From: Talpa occidentalis
Taxonomy: Eukaryota > Chordata > Mammalia > Eulipotyphla > Talpidae
Assembly: GCF_014898055.3 (NCBI RefSeq)
Contig: NW_023601433.1
Coordinates: 71,593,683-71,657,682, forward strand
DNA length: 64,000 bases
Direction of reading: 5' to 3'
The notes below the pieces were generated by a model. That model did not search any database, was not told the DNA's origin, and saw only the letters and a program-made list of their open reading frames with translations. Made by a program: the position numbers and the translations under genes. Positions 13,401-25,400 of the stretch are shown here, one piece after another; positions within the stretch are counted from its first letter, which is position 1, and the number at the start of each line of letters is the position of its first letter.

Positions 13401-16400
13401 GAGACAACCCCTCCATCCTCCAACACACCCCACTTAAGATAAGGCAAAGCAGACAAAGACCAAAGGGTCAGATCAGGCTGATGGTGCTGTTTGGGGAGGG
13501 GTTCTGGGTAATGCCCCTGTGCTGAGATGTGGGGCTCAGCTGTTATCTCTTTCTCCCTCCACAGTGGCAAAAATAATGCCAAAGAAATGCCTTCTGTTTT
13601 GAAAAGGGTGCTGTGGACAGGGCCCCTGGGCTTCAGGAGGGAGGTTGGGGGTGGACCACTTGCACAGGAGGCTGTAGCACCCACCCAGGTAGTTGGCTGA
13701 AAACAGCTTCGCTCAGCACAGCCACCTGGGAGGAAGGCCAGGGTCTTCCGGGTGGCCATCCCCCCTGAAGGGAACAACCCAGCCTCTTGATTCTGGTTGT
13801 AATTTCTTGAGCCAAATGCTCCAGGGTCATGTACACTGTGACTCTGCACTGTGGTCAGGCCTGAGTCCTTGTCTCTCTGCAGAGGGACGATATGGAGGCT
13901 GTGCCGGGGTACCTGTCCCTGCACCAGACGGCTGACGTCATGACCTTGAAGTGGACGCCCAACCAGCTGATGAATGGGTCTGTGGGGGACCTGGACTATG
14001 AGAAGAGGTAGGATGTTGAACTGCTATGTGTCCCCTGGGTCCCTGGGTCCCTCCCTTCTCTGGGCAGGGGATGTTCCCCTCCTGGGCAAGGCAAGGAGGG
14101 GTTGTGCTTCATGAGTGACTCAGAACTCAGTGATTCAGAAACCTACCACAAGAATCTTAGGGCATGGGACTTAGGCAGAGCCCTGGTCAAAACTCCACAC
14201 GCAGAGAGAAATCTTAACCATCTCAGAAACCCACAAATGGCAGAATACTCTCTACTTTGCAAGATACCCTTCCACCCACTACAGAGGGAAGCAGATGTTG
14301 GTTGGTGAGCATCTGGCCCAGGGCTGCACCCCCTATAATATTCTGCAGTTGTCTAAGACTCAGCAAAGGTTGTGGAATCACAGTCCAAGCAAGCACGGGA
14401 ACAATGGATTCCCTCATGCAGTCCCATGTTCTAGCACAACTAAGGAAGCCTTTAGAAAGAACATGGGGAAGACAGTGTGCAGAACTACAGCTGGTCAGTC
14501 ATTTCAGCTTAAGGAGTCTTGGCTGCTGTGGGGGAGGAGAAACAATGGTTCTCGCTGCTCTGAGTCCACATCTAATCCTGTTTTTCTTTTACATTTTCTT
14601 AATTTTTCTTTTTTTTTTAAGATTTATTTATTTATACAAGCACTGGGTACAGTCAGAAGCGTGGGAGGGTGAGAGAATTCACCAGAGCCAGAGCGGGTAA
14701 CAGAACAGGAAGACTGATGAAGTACACTGCTGAGGGGAGCAGCAGGCGGCAGGAGAGGTCTGCGTGCCATGTGGGACCCTCCTCTGGTGGCCGGGGAGCA
14801 GCCAGGGATCGAACCGGTGCTGCAGAGGCTGTGGGCAGCTTCGCAATGCAGCACTCAACCGCTGCGCCACAGGGGAGGCCCCCCATTTTCTTAATTTCTT
14901 AACAATGTTTTATTATGAAGGATTTCCAGAATAAAAATAGGCAAAGCAGTTCCCATCATCCCCACCCTGGCCTCCTCTCATACATGTTATTTCTGAAGCA
15001 GCGTGCAGGCATTGTAGGACTTCCTCTGTAGAGACAGGAAGCAAGGACACTTCAAGGACCACAGCGAGAACATTGTTGCTGTGCTCTATTCCATGTGATT
15101 AGCAGCAGGCCTTGGTGTGATGAATACTAGCTCTAAGCCAGTCACTTCCTGTGCAGAGGTGGCCTCTGTCCTCAGAGAGTGTTGGGGGATGGTGCAGTTG
15201 GTCCTAGACTGGGCCACACAGTTCAGCTCCAGCTGGACTGAGAGTTTCTGATCAAGAAATGGTTGCAGGAGAACAGTGTGGGGCCAAGGAGGTGTTCCTG
15301 GCCAGGAACCTTTTCTGAAATTACTCCTCTTCAACTTTGGTCCTTTGAGCTGCCACCTGAGTTTGGGTCACACAGAGCCCTGAATGTCCTTGTTAGCCAT
15401 ATGCAGAGTTGTAGTTACATAATGAATCTGTTCTTGCTGGACCTGTTGCCTCACCCTCCAGACCTCAGTTCCAAGGAAGCAGGAACTTATTTTGTCCATG
15501 TCTTTTCCCAAAGCACCTGCCACAGATGGCGGGTGCTCAGATAATCTTTACGAAACAAAGCAAGGAAGGCAGGGAACCAGACTCATTCATTAACTGAGCA
15601 CGTACTATATGCTAGGTACTGTGCTAGATACGAGAGAGAGAACAGCTGAATATGATCAGAGGGATCATATTCCTTTCAGAGCTTATACATTATACCAGAG
15701 GGTGACCCAAGTAAGCAAGTCCATGGAAAAATATGTTAGAGGGCCTAGTGCTTGCTCAGCCCTCACCTCAGTGGGTGACCTGGCTGATGTCACTACCCCT
15801 TTCTGGGCCTCTTTCCTCCTACTATCAGATGAGAGGGCTGAACAAGATGGCCTTCCAGAACTGGGGGGATTCCCCAAAGGACCTCTAGGGGTATCTTCTG
15901 CAGGCATCAAGCTTCCAACAATTCACCACCCTATAGGTTGGACCTAAGTCCAGGCTTGTGTGGGCAGGAAACATTTGGTGCTGATGTTTTGGTAAAGGCA
16001 CTGGGCCAATGATTGCCATGCACCACCCTCCTACCCATGACCCCACACCCCACAAATCACAGGGAACTGTTTTTCTGCATTGTCTTTTCTAGTCTGTGAC
16101 CCAGCACCATAGACATTTTAATATTTATTTCCAGCAGAATCAGGACTTCCAGGGTCACTGATGGGGCTGGAGACCTCCTCGGCCCTGGGCTCTGAACCCC
16201 ATCTATCCTTGATTTCCATGCCTGGGAGTGGGGCTCAGTGAAAGAGAAATAGCCAAGGATCAGAGATGGGGTGTTATCATGGGTATATTCTCTTACCCAG
16301 GGGCTCCAGCACCCCCTTGGAGACTAAGGGACAACAAAAATAAGCGAGAGTTGTCTTTCTCCGAGGAGGTTCAGGACCTCTTTTCCCAGCCAACCTGCCT

Positions 16401-19400
16401 CTTGCACAAACAGGCAGCTCCCCAGTGGGGTTCCCTAATGTTCACAAGGAGCCATCACCAAAGGTGGATCTCTGAGCGCCAAGCTCAGTCTGCACCTGGC
16501 TCTTCTCGGTCCTGCCACGTAGTACTGCTGGAACCCCACACATTGCTGGCGGTGCAATCACTCACAAACCAGTTTGGAAGATTCTGTAGTGTCCTCTTAT
16601 TATGTGACCCCACAATTCCACTCTTAAGGAACTGTTTAAACATCTTAAGGAAATCCAAAGCTCTCTCCCAGTGGAGTGATCTTGGACTACCAATTTTACT
16701 TCCCTAAACCTCAGTTTTTTTCATCTGTGAAGTGGGAATGTGGGAATGGATCAGACTAGGCATGTGGGGAGGGCCAGTGAGAAAGTGGATAGAAAACCCT
16801 TAGCAGGGAGCCTGGAGCCTGGAAAGGCCTCCGAATATCGGAGACTCATGGTGTTAATCTGTGTGGACCGCAGAAGGACTGTTGCCATTGAGCTGCTCTT
16901 TGCTGGGGTGGGGGCTGGAGAATTGCTTGGCTTCCTGGACATCCCCAGGGCCTAGCATTCACTGTTCACTCTGCACATTCTCTGAGCATCTTGCCAAAGT
17001 GAATGAAACCCAGGGTTCTGCACCCCTTGGGAAGATGGGAGAAAACCACCAACTTCAAACCTGTGTGATGGACACAATGTGTGCGCCCAGAGGACCTGCT
17101 GACCAAGACTCCGCATGGGAGGGCTCAGCAGAGGTTCTCCTTTAATAGTGCTTGTGTACTGGACTTCCTCCAAGCACACTCGCCCATGGGCCCTGGGGAA
17201 ACCAGAGCTGGTGCAGACCAGTGCAGGAAGGGCCCTGGGAAAGCATCTGTTCTGACTTCTTCACACCCCAACTGGGGAAACTGAGGCACTGAGAGAGGGA
17301 AGGGCTGGTTTAATGTAAAATGGCAGAAATGGGATTTGAACCCTGTCTGATCTTGGAGGCTGTGTTAGTTTGGGCTCTCCAAGAAGCAGACACCAAGACA
17401 GGGTGAAGCCCCGGTCAAGGAGGAAAGTGAAGAGCAGGCGGAGATGGCAGAGTCATCAGGCAGAGTCTTCAGACCTTGAGGCTGGCCACATCCCTGCGAA
17501 GGCACAGGTGAAAGAAGGAAAATTGGACAGGAAGGGTCTCAGCTCTAAGAGCATTTGACCACATCAGTTGGGAGTGCCTGGCTAAAGCTGACCATTAGAG
17601 GATTCCCTACCCCACAGGAAGGCCTGCCTGGTACTACAAAAGCTTGGTTCTGGCTGGGAGCAGCCCAAGGGAAGTGCGCCTTGGCATGAATGTAGGCGTG
17701 GGTCCAGAGAGGTGGCCTCTGAAGCTGCTGGTTAGCTCTCCCCACAGCACGCGCTCCTGAAGGAGACCTCAGTAATACGTCCCTGGGGCTGCCGGAGTCC
17801 ACACAGGGGCACTCTCCTTCCATTGTGTTCTGAGGAGGAAAATAATCAGTTTCAAGACACCAGTAGGCTTTGAGCCAGAAGTGGAAAACATTGAGTAAAT
17901 AATCCCAACGACCACTAACCAAGGGCTTTTTTATGTATCTGTGTTGGTTTCTTCAAATATGTGATTCCATTTAACCCTCCCAGAGACACTCTCAGGTGGA
18001 TATTACTATCATCCCCATTTTGCAAAGGAGAAACTGATTCATAGAAGCCTTCAAGTCATGCTGTTGGCCCTTGTGAAGTTAAGGCTGTTGAATAGCTGTT
18101 CTAACACCTACCTGTGGACACATGACCTGGAGTTAGAGTCTGTGTTAATCAAGACTCATAGAGACCAAAAATCAAACTCATCCTCACCTGAACTGAAAAA
18201 TCCAGAGGTAGTAGTTTCAGGCATGGCTGGATCCAGGGACTCAAATGATGAGGACTTGAATTCGTTTCATCTCTTGGCTCTACATTCCCACTGTTGAATC
18301 CATTCTTGGCAGGTTTTTTCTTACCATGACCCCCTGCATCCCCAGACTTCATTATCCTTACCACTAGCCTCAAGCAGAAAGGACCATTTCTTCCACAGTA
18401 ATTCTTTTTTTTTTTTTTTTTAAGATTTTATTTATTTTTATGTAGAAGGACTGGGGTACAGGCCAGAGATGTAGGGGGTGAGAGGATTCACCAGAGACAG
18501 AATGGGGAGCAGAACAGGCAGCTCTAGTGAAATACACTGCTGAGGGGAGCAGCGGGCAAGACAGTAGGGGTCTGCTGCGCCATGTAGGTAGCTCCCTGGA
18601 CGGAGATCGAACTCAGGCTGCAATGGCTGGGGATAGCTTCACAGTGCTGAGACTTAACCCTTTGTGCCACCAGGGAGGGGAGGTCCTTTCACAGTAATTC
18701 TTACTTAAATACAACAATTGAATCTTGTTGGTTCTGCTCCAATCATGGGGCCATCCCTGAGCCTGTTACTCTGACCTGAGCAGTGGAATATGCTGATTGG
18801 CCAGGCCTGGATCAGGTGGCCATTCCTGGAGTCCTGGGTAGAAGGTGGATGAAGTCAACCTCAGCTACATGAAGTGGGGGGAGGGATAGTCTCCTTGGAA
18901 AAGTGGGGTGTGGGACCAGAAGCAGGGGGAGTCAAGTTTGGCAAGATTGAAATGTGGATGTTGGCGACAAGGTGTTTCTGGTGACAAGGGCGAGGAGCCC
19001 ACAGGTGTAGTCTTGTTTTCCTGAGCACTTCCCCAAGATGGGGTGGGCAGGCATCCTGTGCGCTTAACACTTCATCCCTTCCCAGCGTCTACTGGGACTA
19101 TGCCATGACCATCCGCCTGGAGGAGATTGTCTACCTGCACTGCCACCAGCAAGGTAGGGACCATGCAGGAACGTGGGCTGGTATTGCTCCTGGATGCCCT
19201 TCCCGGCCCCACCCCCTTATTGCCTGTGCAACCACAGACAAGTGACTTTACCCCCCTGAGCCTCAGTTTCCCCATTTGTAAAATGGGGATCATAGCCCTT
19301 GTTCATGGGGTTGAGAATCAAATGATGTTTGTTATATACTCAACATTAAACCCATGGTTTAGTTGCTGATACTGATTAAGTCCTTGTGTTCTAAATATTC

Positions 19401-22400
19401 ACATGTCTGTGAACCCAGGGACAGGAGCACCATCATTCCCATGTTAGAGGGGAGGAGACCGCTTGGCACAAAGTGATACATCCTTTAAGCTCCAGAACCT
19501 GGACTAGAGCCCAGGTCTTAGTGATTCCAAGTCAAAAGTGTTCTGAAGATCTGGATTCAATAACTAGAGTTCTTGAAAGCTCCTTCAGAGCAAGCTACAT
19601 TCAGAACAAACCAAGAACCAGCCTATTTCAGAAAGCAAGGGGTCTGTGCCTCAGCACACACACAGCAGGATTATTCAGTGAGGATTCAGATCCAGACCCT
19701 GCCACTTAGCAGCTGGGTGACCTGGGGCAAGCCCCTTAACTCCTCTGAGTCACAGTTTTATCATTTGTAAAATGTTTGGGATAGGTATTTTGAGTATTAA
19801 AATAAATGATGATAATAAAAGAGTGCCTTTAAAGTGCTGTTCTTATGGAGAGTGTTCAGGGCATGTGAGCTTGAGTCAGCAGCTGCTCTGAGAGGGCAGA
19901 GGTCTGACAGCCTCCATGCAAAAATGGGTCAGAGGGGTCTGTGATAGCTCTTGAGGGGTTATAGGTTATTCGGGGCACCTTTTTCCTTCGTTGGTGACTT
20001 CAGGGAGGCCAGCCATACTCTTCTTGACCTTGTCCTGAGGTTCACTGGTCACAGGCCGTGGTGGGTGGAATGAAAGGGAGTCAGGAAGTAAAACTTCCCC
20101 AATCTTCTTCCCAGCCTCCCCAGAACCTTAGAGCAGGGTCCTGGGTTTGACCTAGCATGCCTGGGGAATGTGTTGGGAGGGTCCCATCAATGCCTCATAG
20201 TGACTTCCTGCTGGATCTTCTCTGGCCGGGTTGCGGTGGCAGTGGACAGCGGCGGGACGGTGGTGTTGGTCAGCCAGGATGGGATCCAGAGGCCTCCCTT
20301 CCGCTTCCCGAAAGGTGGTCACCTCCTGCAGTTCCTCTCATGCCTGGAGAACGGGCTGCTCCCTCACGGGCAGCTGGACCCGCCACTTTGGTCCCAGCGG
20401 GGGAAGGTGAGTGACTGTAGGGGCCCAGGGATGCTGGTGGAGGTCAGCCAAAGGGCAAGGCTATTCTACCCACCAACCCTTGTGAGTTTGTGGACTCATG
20501 AATGCTCTCCCCACCTCCATGAGAGACAAACGTGTCCCAGGGATGGTGCATTGGGACATGTTCTTTCAGGGCAAAGTATTTCCCAAACTGCGCAAGCGAA
20601 GCCCTCAGGGTTCCGCCGAATCCACGTCTTCGGATAAAGAAGATGACGAGGCCACGGATTACGTGTTCAGGATCATCTACCCTGGCATGCAGTCGGAGTT
20701 TGGTAAGCTGCCCTGTTGCTGTGCCCCAAGCATGGGCCTGTTAACTGATCCTAAAAAGGACTCCAGGCATTTGAAACTACAGAACAACAGGTCTGGATTC
20801 TGGGGCCAACAGAGGGATCTGGAATCATGTAAATATCTTGGGTGCCTTAGTGTCTTCCCCAAATGAGAACAAATAACCAATTTCTTCTTAGCCTGGAAGG
20901 AGGGGGTCTGGGGTAGTGACAGTGACACAGGTTCTGCAATCCCAGTTGAACCTGGGCGAGTCCCCACACCCCTGTGTGCCTTGGTTTCTTCATCTGTAAA
21001 ATGGGCACATTCATAGCACCTATTTCATGGGGTTCTTGCGAGGATTAAATGAGACAAGACAATTGACACACAGGCTACTCTTATTAGCTGCTGTTCTGTT
21101 ATGATTTCATTTGTTTATTTTTTAATTTTTAAAATGTAGTACTTTTTTTCTTATATCATTGTTAATTTTTGGACAATATATGATTTCTCCCCTCAGGTGT
21201 GGTCACTGTAGTTCTCCTATCACCAAAAACCTTGTGCTCCTCCCCACCCTGTTGTCACCCCTTCCTATACCCTCCCCTCCCTCCCCCCTGGATGACTGAG
21301 ATCTATGGTCAGCTTTCAAGATTTGTCTTTGTCTAACCCTTTGGTTTCCTTGTATTCCACATAGAAATGAAACCATCCAGTATTTATCTTTTTCCTTCTG
21401 ATTTATTTCATTTGCATCAGCCCTTCTGGCTCCATCCATGTTGCCGCAAATAGTAAGAGTTTATCGTCTTCATTTTATTTCAACATATTGTAAGGAGTCA
21501 ATGAGCTAATGAGGTGATCAATGTAGAACCCACAGAATTAGGTCTGGTACACAGTAGGTCCTCAGTAAACAGCAGTCAGCACAGCTGTGGGAAGGGAGCA
21601 TTAGGCACCAGCACCAAAGATGATGTAGGGCCAACAGTTTGCACAGAGCCTGCCATGAACTAGACTTAGTTGATGGAAACCGTTACTATTAAGATCAACA
21701 TTATCATGGGGCCATTATGAGAATTAAGTGAATTAACATTTTATTTTTATTTATTTATTTATTTTTTAGAGGCATGTTTTATTTATTTGTTTGTTTGTTT
21801 GTTTTGTTTATACATGCACTGGGTACAGTCAGAAGCGCGGGAGGGTGAGAGAATTCACCAGAGCCAGAGCAGGGAGCAGAGCAGGCAGAAGGACCGAAGT
21901 ACACTGCTGAGGGGAGCAGCGGGCGGCAGGAGAGGTCTGCGCGCCATGTGGGACCCTCCTCCGGTGGCCAGGGAGCAGCCGGGGATCGAACCGGCGCTGT
22001 AGAGGCTGCGGGCAGCTTCGCAACCCAGCGCTCAACCACTGCGCCACCGGGGAGGCCCTGAATTAATATTTTAAAAGTTCTCAGGAGGCCTGGCATTTTA
22101 CTAAGCACCATGTGGATGTCTATTAAATTAATATTAAGTTCCCAGTTCTGTTAATCTAATTTATTTAACCCTCAGTGACCCAGTTGTTCCAGTGATGGGT
22201 CATGACTTGGGGCAGTGCTTGGCTTAAGTGGCTACAACTGGGCAGGGAGGGCTCTTTTGGAGCAGGAATGCTCTCTGGCAAGGCTGAAGTAATCACACTG
22301 GGCACTTAGTGCTGGGGCTCTCATCCTTGGCCAGGTGGGATCTGGGCCACGGGGCAGGCGTGGTGGTAAGGAAGGTCTCATGTTGCTGAGTTAGCATGTA

Positions 22401-25400
22401 TCTTCAGCCACATATTTCTTCATGACTGGTTAAGAGCAAAGCCTCGTGTTCTTGCATCATTAAGAGTCACACGATGTCCCTGAGTGTTCGTTACCACATC
22501 CATTCCTGCCCAGGCTAGGATCTGGAGCTGTCCCAACCTCTCTGCCGAGGGTATCTGCCTGAGACTGTCTCTGTACTGTTTCCATGGTCACCTTGAGCCA
22601 TCTGTGGCTGCCAGGCACTTAAAATGTCTCTCATTCAAATTGAGATGTGCTGTGATGTAAAAATACACACTGGATTTGTACAAAACAAAAAGAATGAAAA
22701 ATATCTCAGTAATTTTATATTTATTATATGTTAAAATGATAACATCTTGGATGTATTGGGTTAAGCAGGATATATTGTGGAGATTGACTCAACCTACTCC
22801 TTTCTACCCTTTTAGTGTAGCTACTGGAAATTTTAAATTCATGCATGTGGCTCACATTGTCTTTCTGCTGGACAGCGCAGATCCAGTGCAATCTCTCAAC
22901 CTTGGTACTGAGTAATTGCTGAGGGGGAGGGGGTCACATGTATTATGGGATGTTGAGCAGCATCCATGGTCTCTACTCACTAGATGTTAGGAACATATAA
23001 CTAATTCCCAACTAATGGCCCCAAACATCACTGATGTGCCTCGGTGACCATCATCGCCCTGTGAGAATTGCTGGTCTAGGGCGGGGGTGGTAATATGGTC
23101 AACCCCCAAGGGAAACGGCTAAGGCAGTATAAATACAATCTTGGGGTCTGCTTCTTGGGTTGGAACCCCAGCTCTACCACTTAGTGGCTGGATGGACTTG
23201 GGCATGCTATTAGGAAGCTTGTGCCTCAGTTTCCTAATCTGTAAAAGTGGATAATGATAATATTTGTGCGCAGTTTATCATCGGTCTTGTTAGAAAGGAG
23301 ACATCTGTCCCAAAGACCAGCTGTGCCAGTGACTACCTGGTGGGACTTTTGAGTGGTCAAGTTGTCATCATTCTGAGCCTCAGTTTCCATTTCTGTGAAA
23401 TGGGGAAAAATGCCTCCCTTACAGGGTCACTGAGGACCATAAGTGCCCTGACTTGCACTATGCGCAGCACATACCAGGCACACTTTACATATCAGCATTC
23501 TTTCTTCCTCTAGTTGTGACGGCATGTGGGAGCTGTGTGGAGCAGCCCTGAGGAACTGGCTTCTGCTGTTCCTGTTTGCCACCTGCCTTGGACCTCCCGT
23601 TTCACCAGCTCTTTTCATTTTGTGTCTCAAGTTGCTCCTGACCCCTTGTGCAGCACTTCCCCTGTCTCCATGGGCCCTGCCTGGATGGTGGTTCCTGCGG
23701 GCCGCTCCATGTTGGTGGTGGCCAGGGACAGTCAGTGGGCACGAGCCAGATGGGATGCCACCCTTCCCACACCGGGCCTGAAGCAGCAGCCCCCCAGTAA
23801 TGTCTGGGCTTCCCCCACCCTGGTGCTGGGTGCTGGCCACCTCTGCCATGTTGTCATTTGAGTCTTGGTCCCAAGGGAGATGGAGGCAGTGGACAAACTA
23901 GTGCCATCCAGCCTGCACCCTGCAGCTTGAGGTGCTGTGGGTTCAGTAATGAAGGGACCTGTGGGTGATATCTGCAGGGGGTGATGTATGAGGAGCTAGG
24001 GGTGAAGGCATGTTTGCCACACCTTGGAAAACTGATCATTGCTTCCCTGAAATGGGCTGAGAACTGGGAGCGTTTTTCTGGAATTTTTCACCGGGGTTTT
24101 GGCCTTTTGTGGCTACCTCGTTGGTGAGTGTATAGGGAGGAGTAGTATAATAAGCCGCGTTTTGGTGCCAATTCTATTGGTAGTTTTCAGTTCTGTCAGT
24201 GGGTAGATACAGGCTGTGTCAGCCACTGAGCTCTGGTGACAAGCGGGACCACATCCTCAAGTCCCCTTCCTGGAGAGCCCGAGGGAAAGGGATGGGTTTC
24301 CCAGTGCTTGGCGAGGCGTGGCGTATGGGGCAGATGTGCACATCTCCTAATGGGGCTGGGCAGACTTGGCTTGAGCCACATCTAACCTCATTCTATACAG
24401 CCCGTGAGCTAAGAAATGTTTTTACATTTTTAAATGATTGAAAATATCAAAAGGGGAATAATTTTTGTAATGTGAAAATAACATGAATTCACATTTCAAT
24501 GTCTATAAAGTTTTATTAGAACATACTTATTCTACTAGTTTGATTTTTGTTTATCTCTGCTTTGCTCTGTGAGCACAGAGTTGAGTGGTGGCAATAGTGA
24601 ACAGATAGTTCTGAAGCCCAAAAATATTTGCTATCTGACCCTTTGTAGAAAATGTGTGCCAAGCCCTGTCCTAGAGAAATTTTTTTAACCTAGAGCTGCT
24701 AGGAGGCCAGGAAGTTACCTATAGAAGTTGTGATGCGTATGTCATTGGTTTTTTTTTGTTCTATCGCATTGAAGATACTGCAGGTTTCATGAAGAAGGGA
24801 AAAGAGGGGAAAGAAGTAGGGAACTATAAGTACTGTATCCTAAGAGGAGCTGATTGGAATCACTGAAGTTCAAGAGTTAGGACATCAGTCTTGGTTCTTC
24901 AGTGTGGCTGTTATTATCAAAATTGTTTTTGAAATACAGACTCAAAGGCCCATATCTGCAGGGGGCTATATTTCAATACAATGTGGGTAGGATGTAGGCA
25001 TGAGAATTTTTAGCAAGCCCCTCCCTCCACCCCCTACATGATTCTGGGGTGTTGCTTACCTGTTTGAGAGCCTTTTGGTGAAGCAACTGAGTGACTCAGG
25101 ACCATGGACAGCGAAGGTGCCCTCCACCTTCATCAGTGGGGACTCAGCAGTCCCCTGCTTCTGTGTGCTCTGACTCATCTTTGAATCAGACTCCTTTCCA
25201 TCTCACTGCCAGGACCTCCCCATGAGACCTATCTCATGGGACTTCATGCCATCAGCCTTCCACAGAAGCCTCCAGCAGGCTCTCCTACCCTCCCATCAGC
25301 ATCCTATGAGGACAACTAAATGACAACATGGCAAGGCGAGGCTGCCTACTCTGGGAATGGGTGTTTTCTTGGCTCTGATCTTTCTGTTTTCTTCCTCTCT

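Larger units (their letters stand above)
11044..13882 (+). other. SGSM1: SGSM1 intron 7
   Basis: About 2.8 kb holding the TCCA tract, a GA microsatellite near 11979-11992, an AT-rich stretch 12060-12480 with a T-run/G-run junction near 12203-12222, and the hAT fossil. A GC-richer unique block (13080-13880) follows. A 253-codon open frame lies antisense in that block (see findings). Confidence 0.55.
14008..19085 (+). other. SGSM1: SGSM1 intron 8, largest intron in the window
   Basis: About 5.1 kb. It holds SINEs at 14606-14883 and 18407-18689, an L2-like stretch near 15585-15720, and an antisense MIR near 17265-17345. The rest (15.7-18.3 kb) is unique sequence with several short open frames but no recognisable protein or splice-bounded exon. 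Confidence 0.55.
20703..23631 (+). other. SGSM1: SGSM1 intron 11
   Basis: About 2.9 kb, mostly repeats: MIR, antisense L1, SINE B, a MER-type fossil and two MIRs. No other exon is recognised. Confidence 0.55.

Noticed and set aside
13933..13940. Perfect CRE palindrome TGACGTCA
   Set aside because: It lies within conserved SGSM1 codons (Ala-Asp-Val-Met). Coding constraint explains it, and there is no promoter context.
21779..22111. Open frames across SINE copies (also near 14.7, 39.9 and 55.9 kb)
   Set aside because: The same peptide fragments recur at each SINE in the window. They are translations of a non-coding retroposon.
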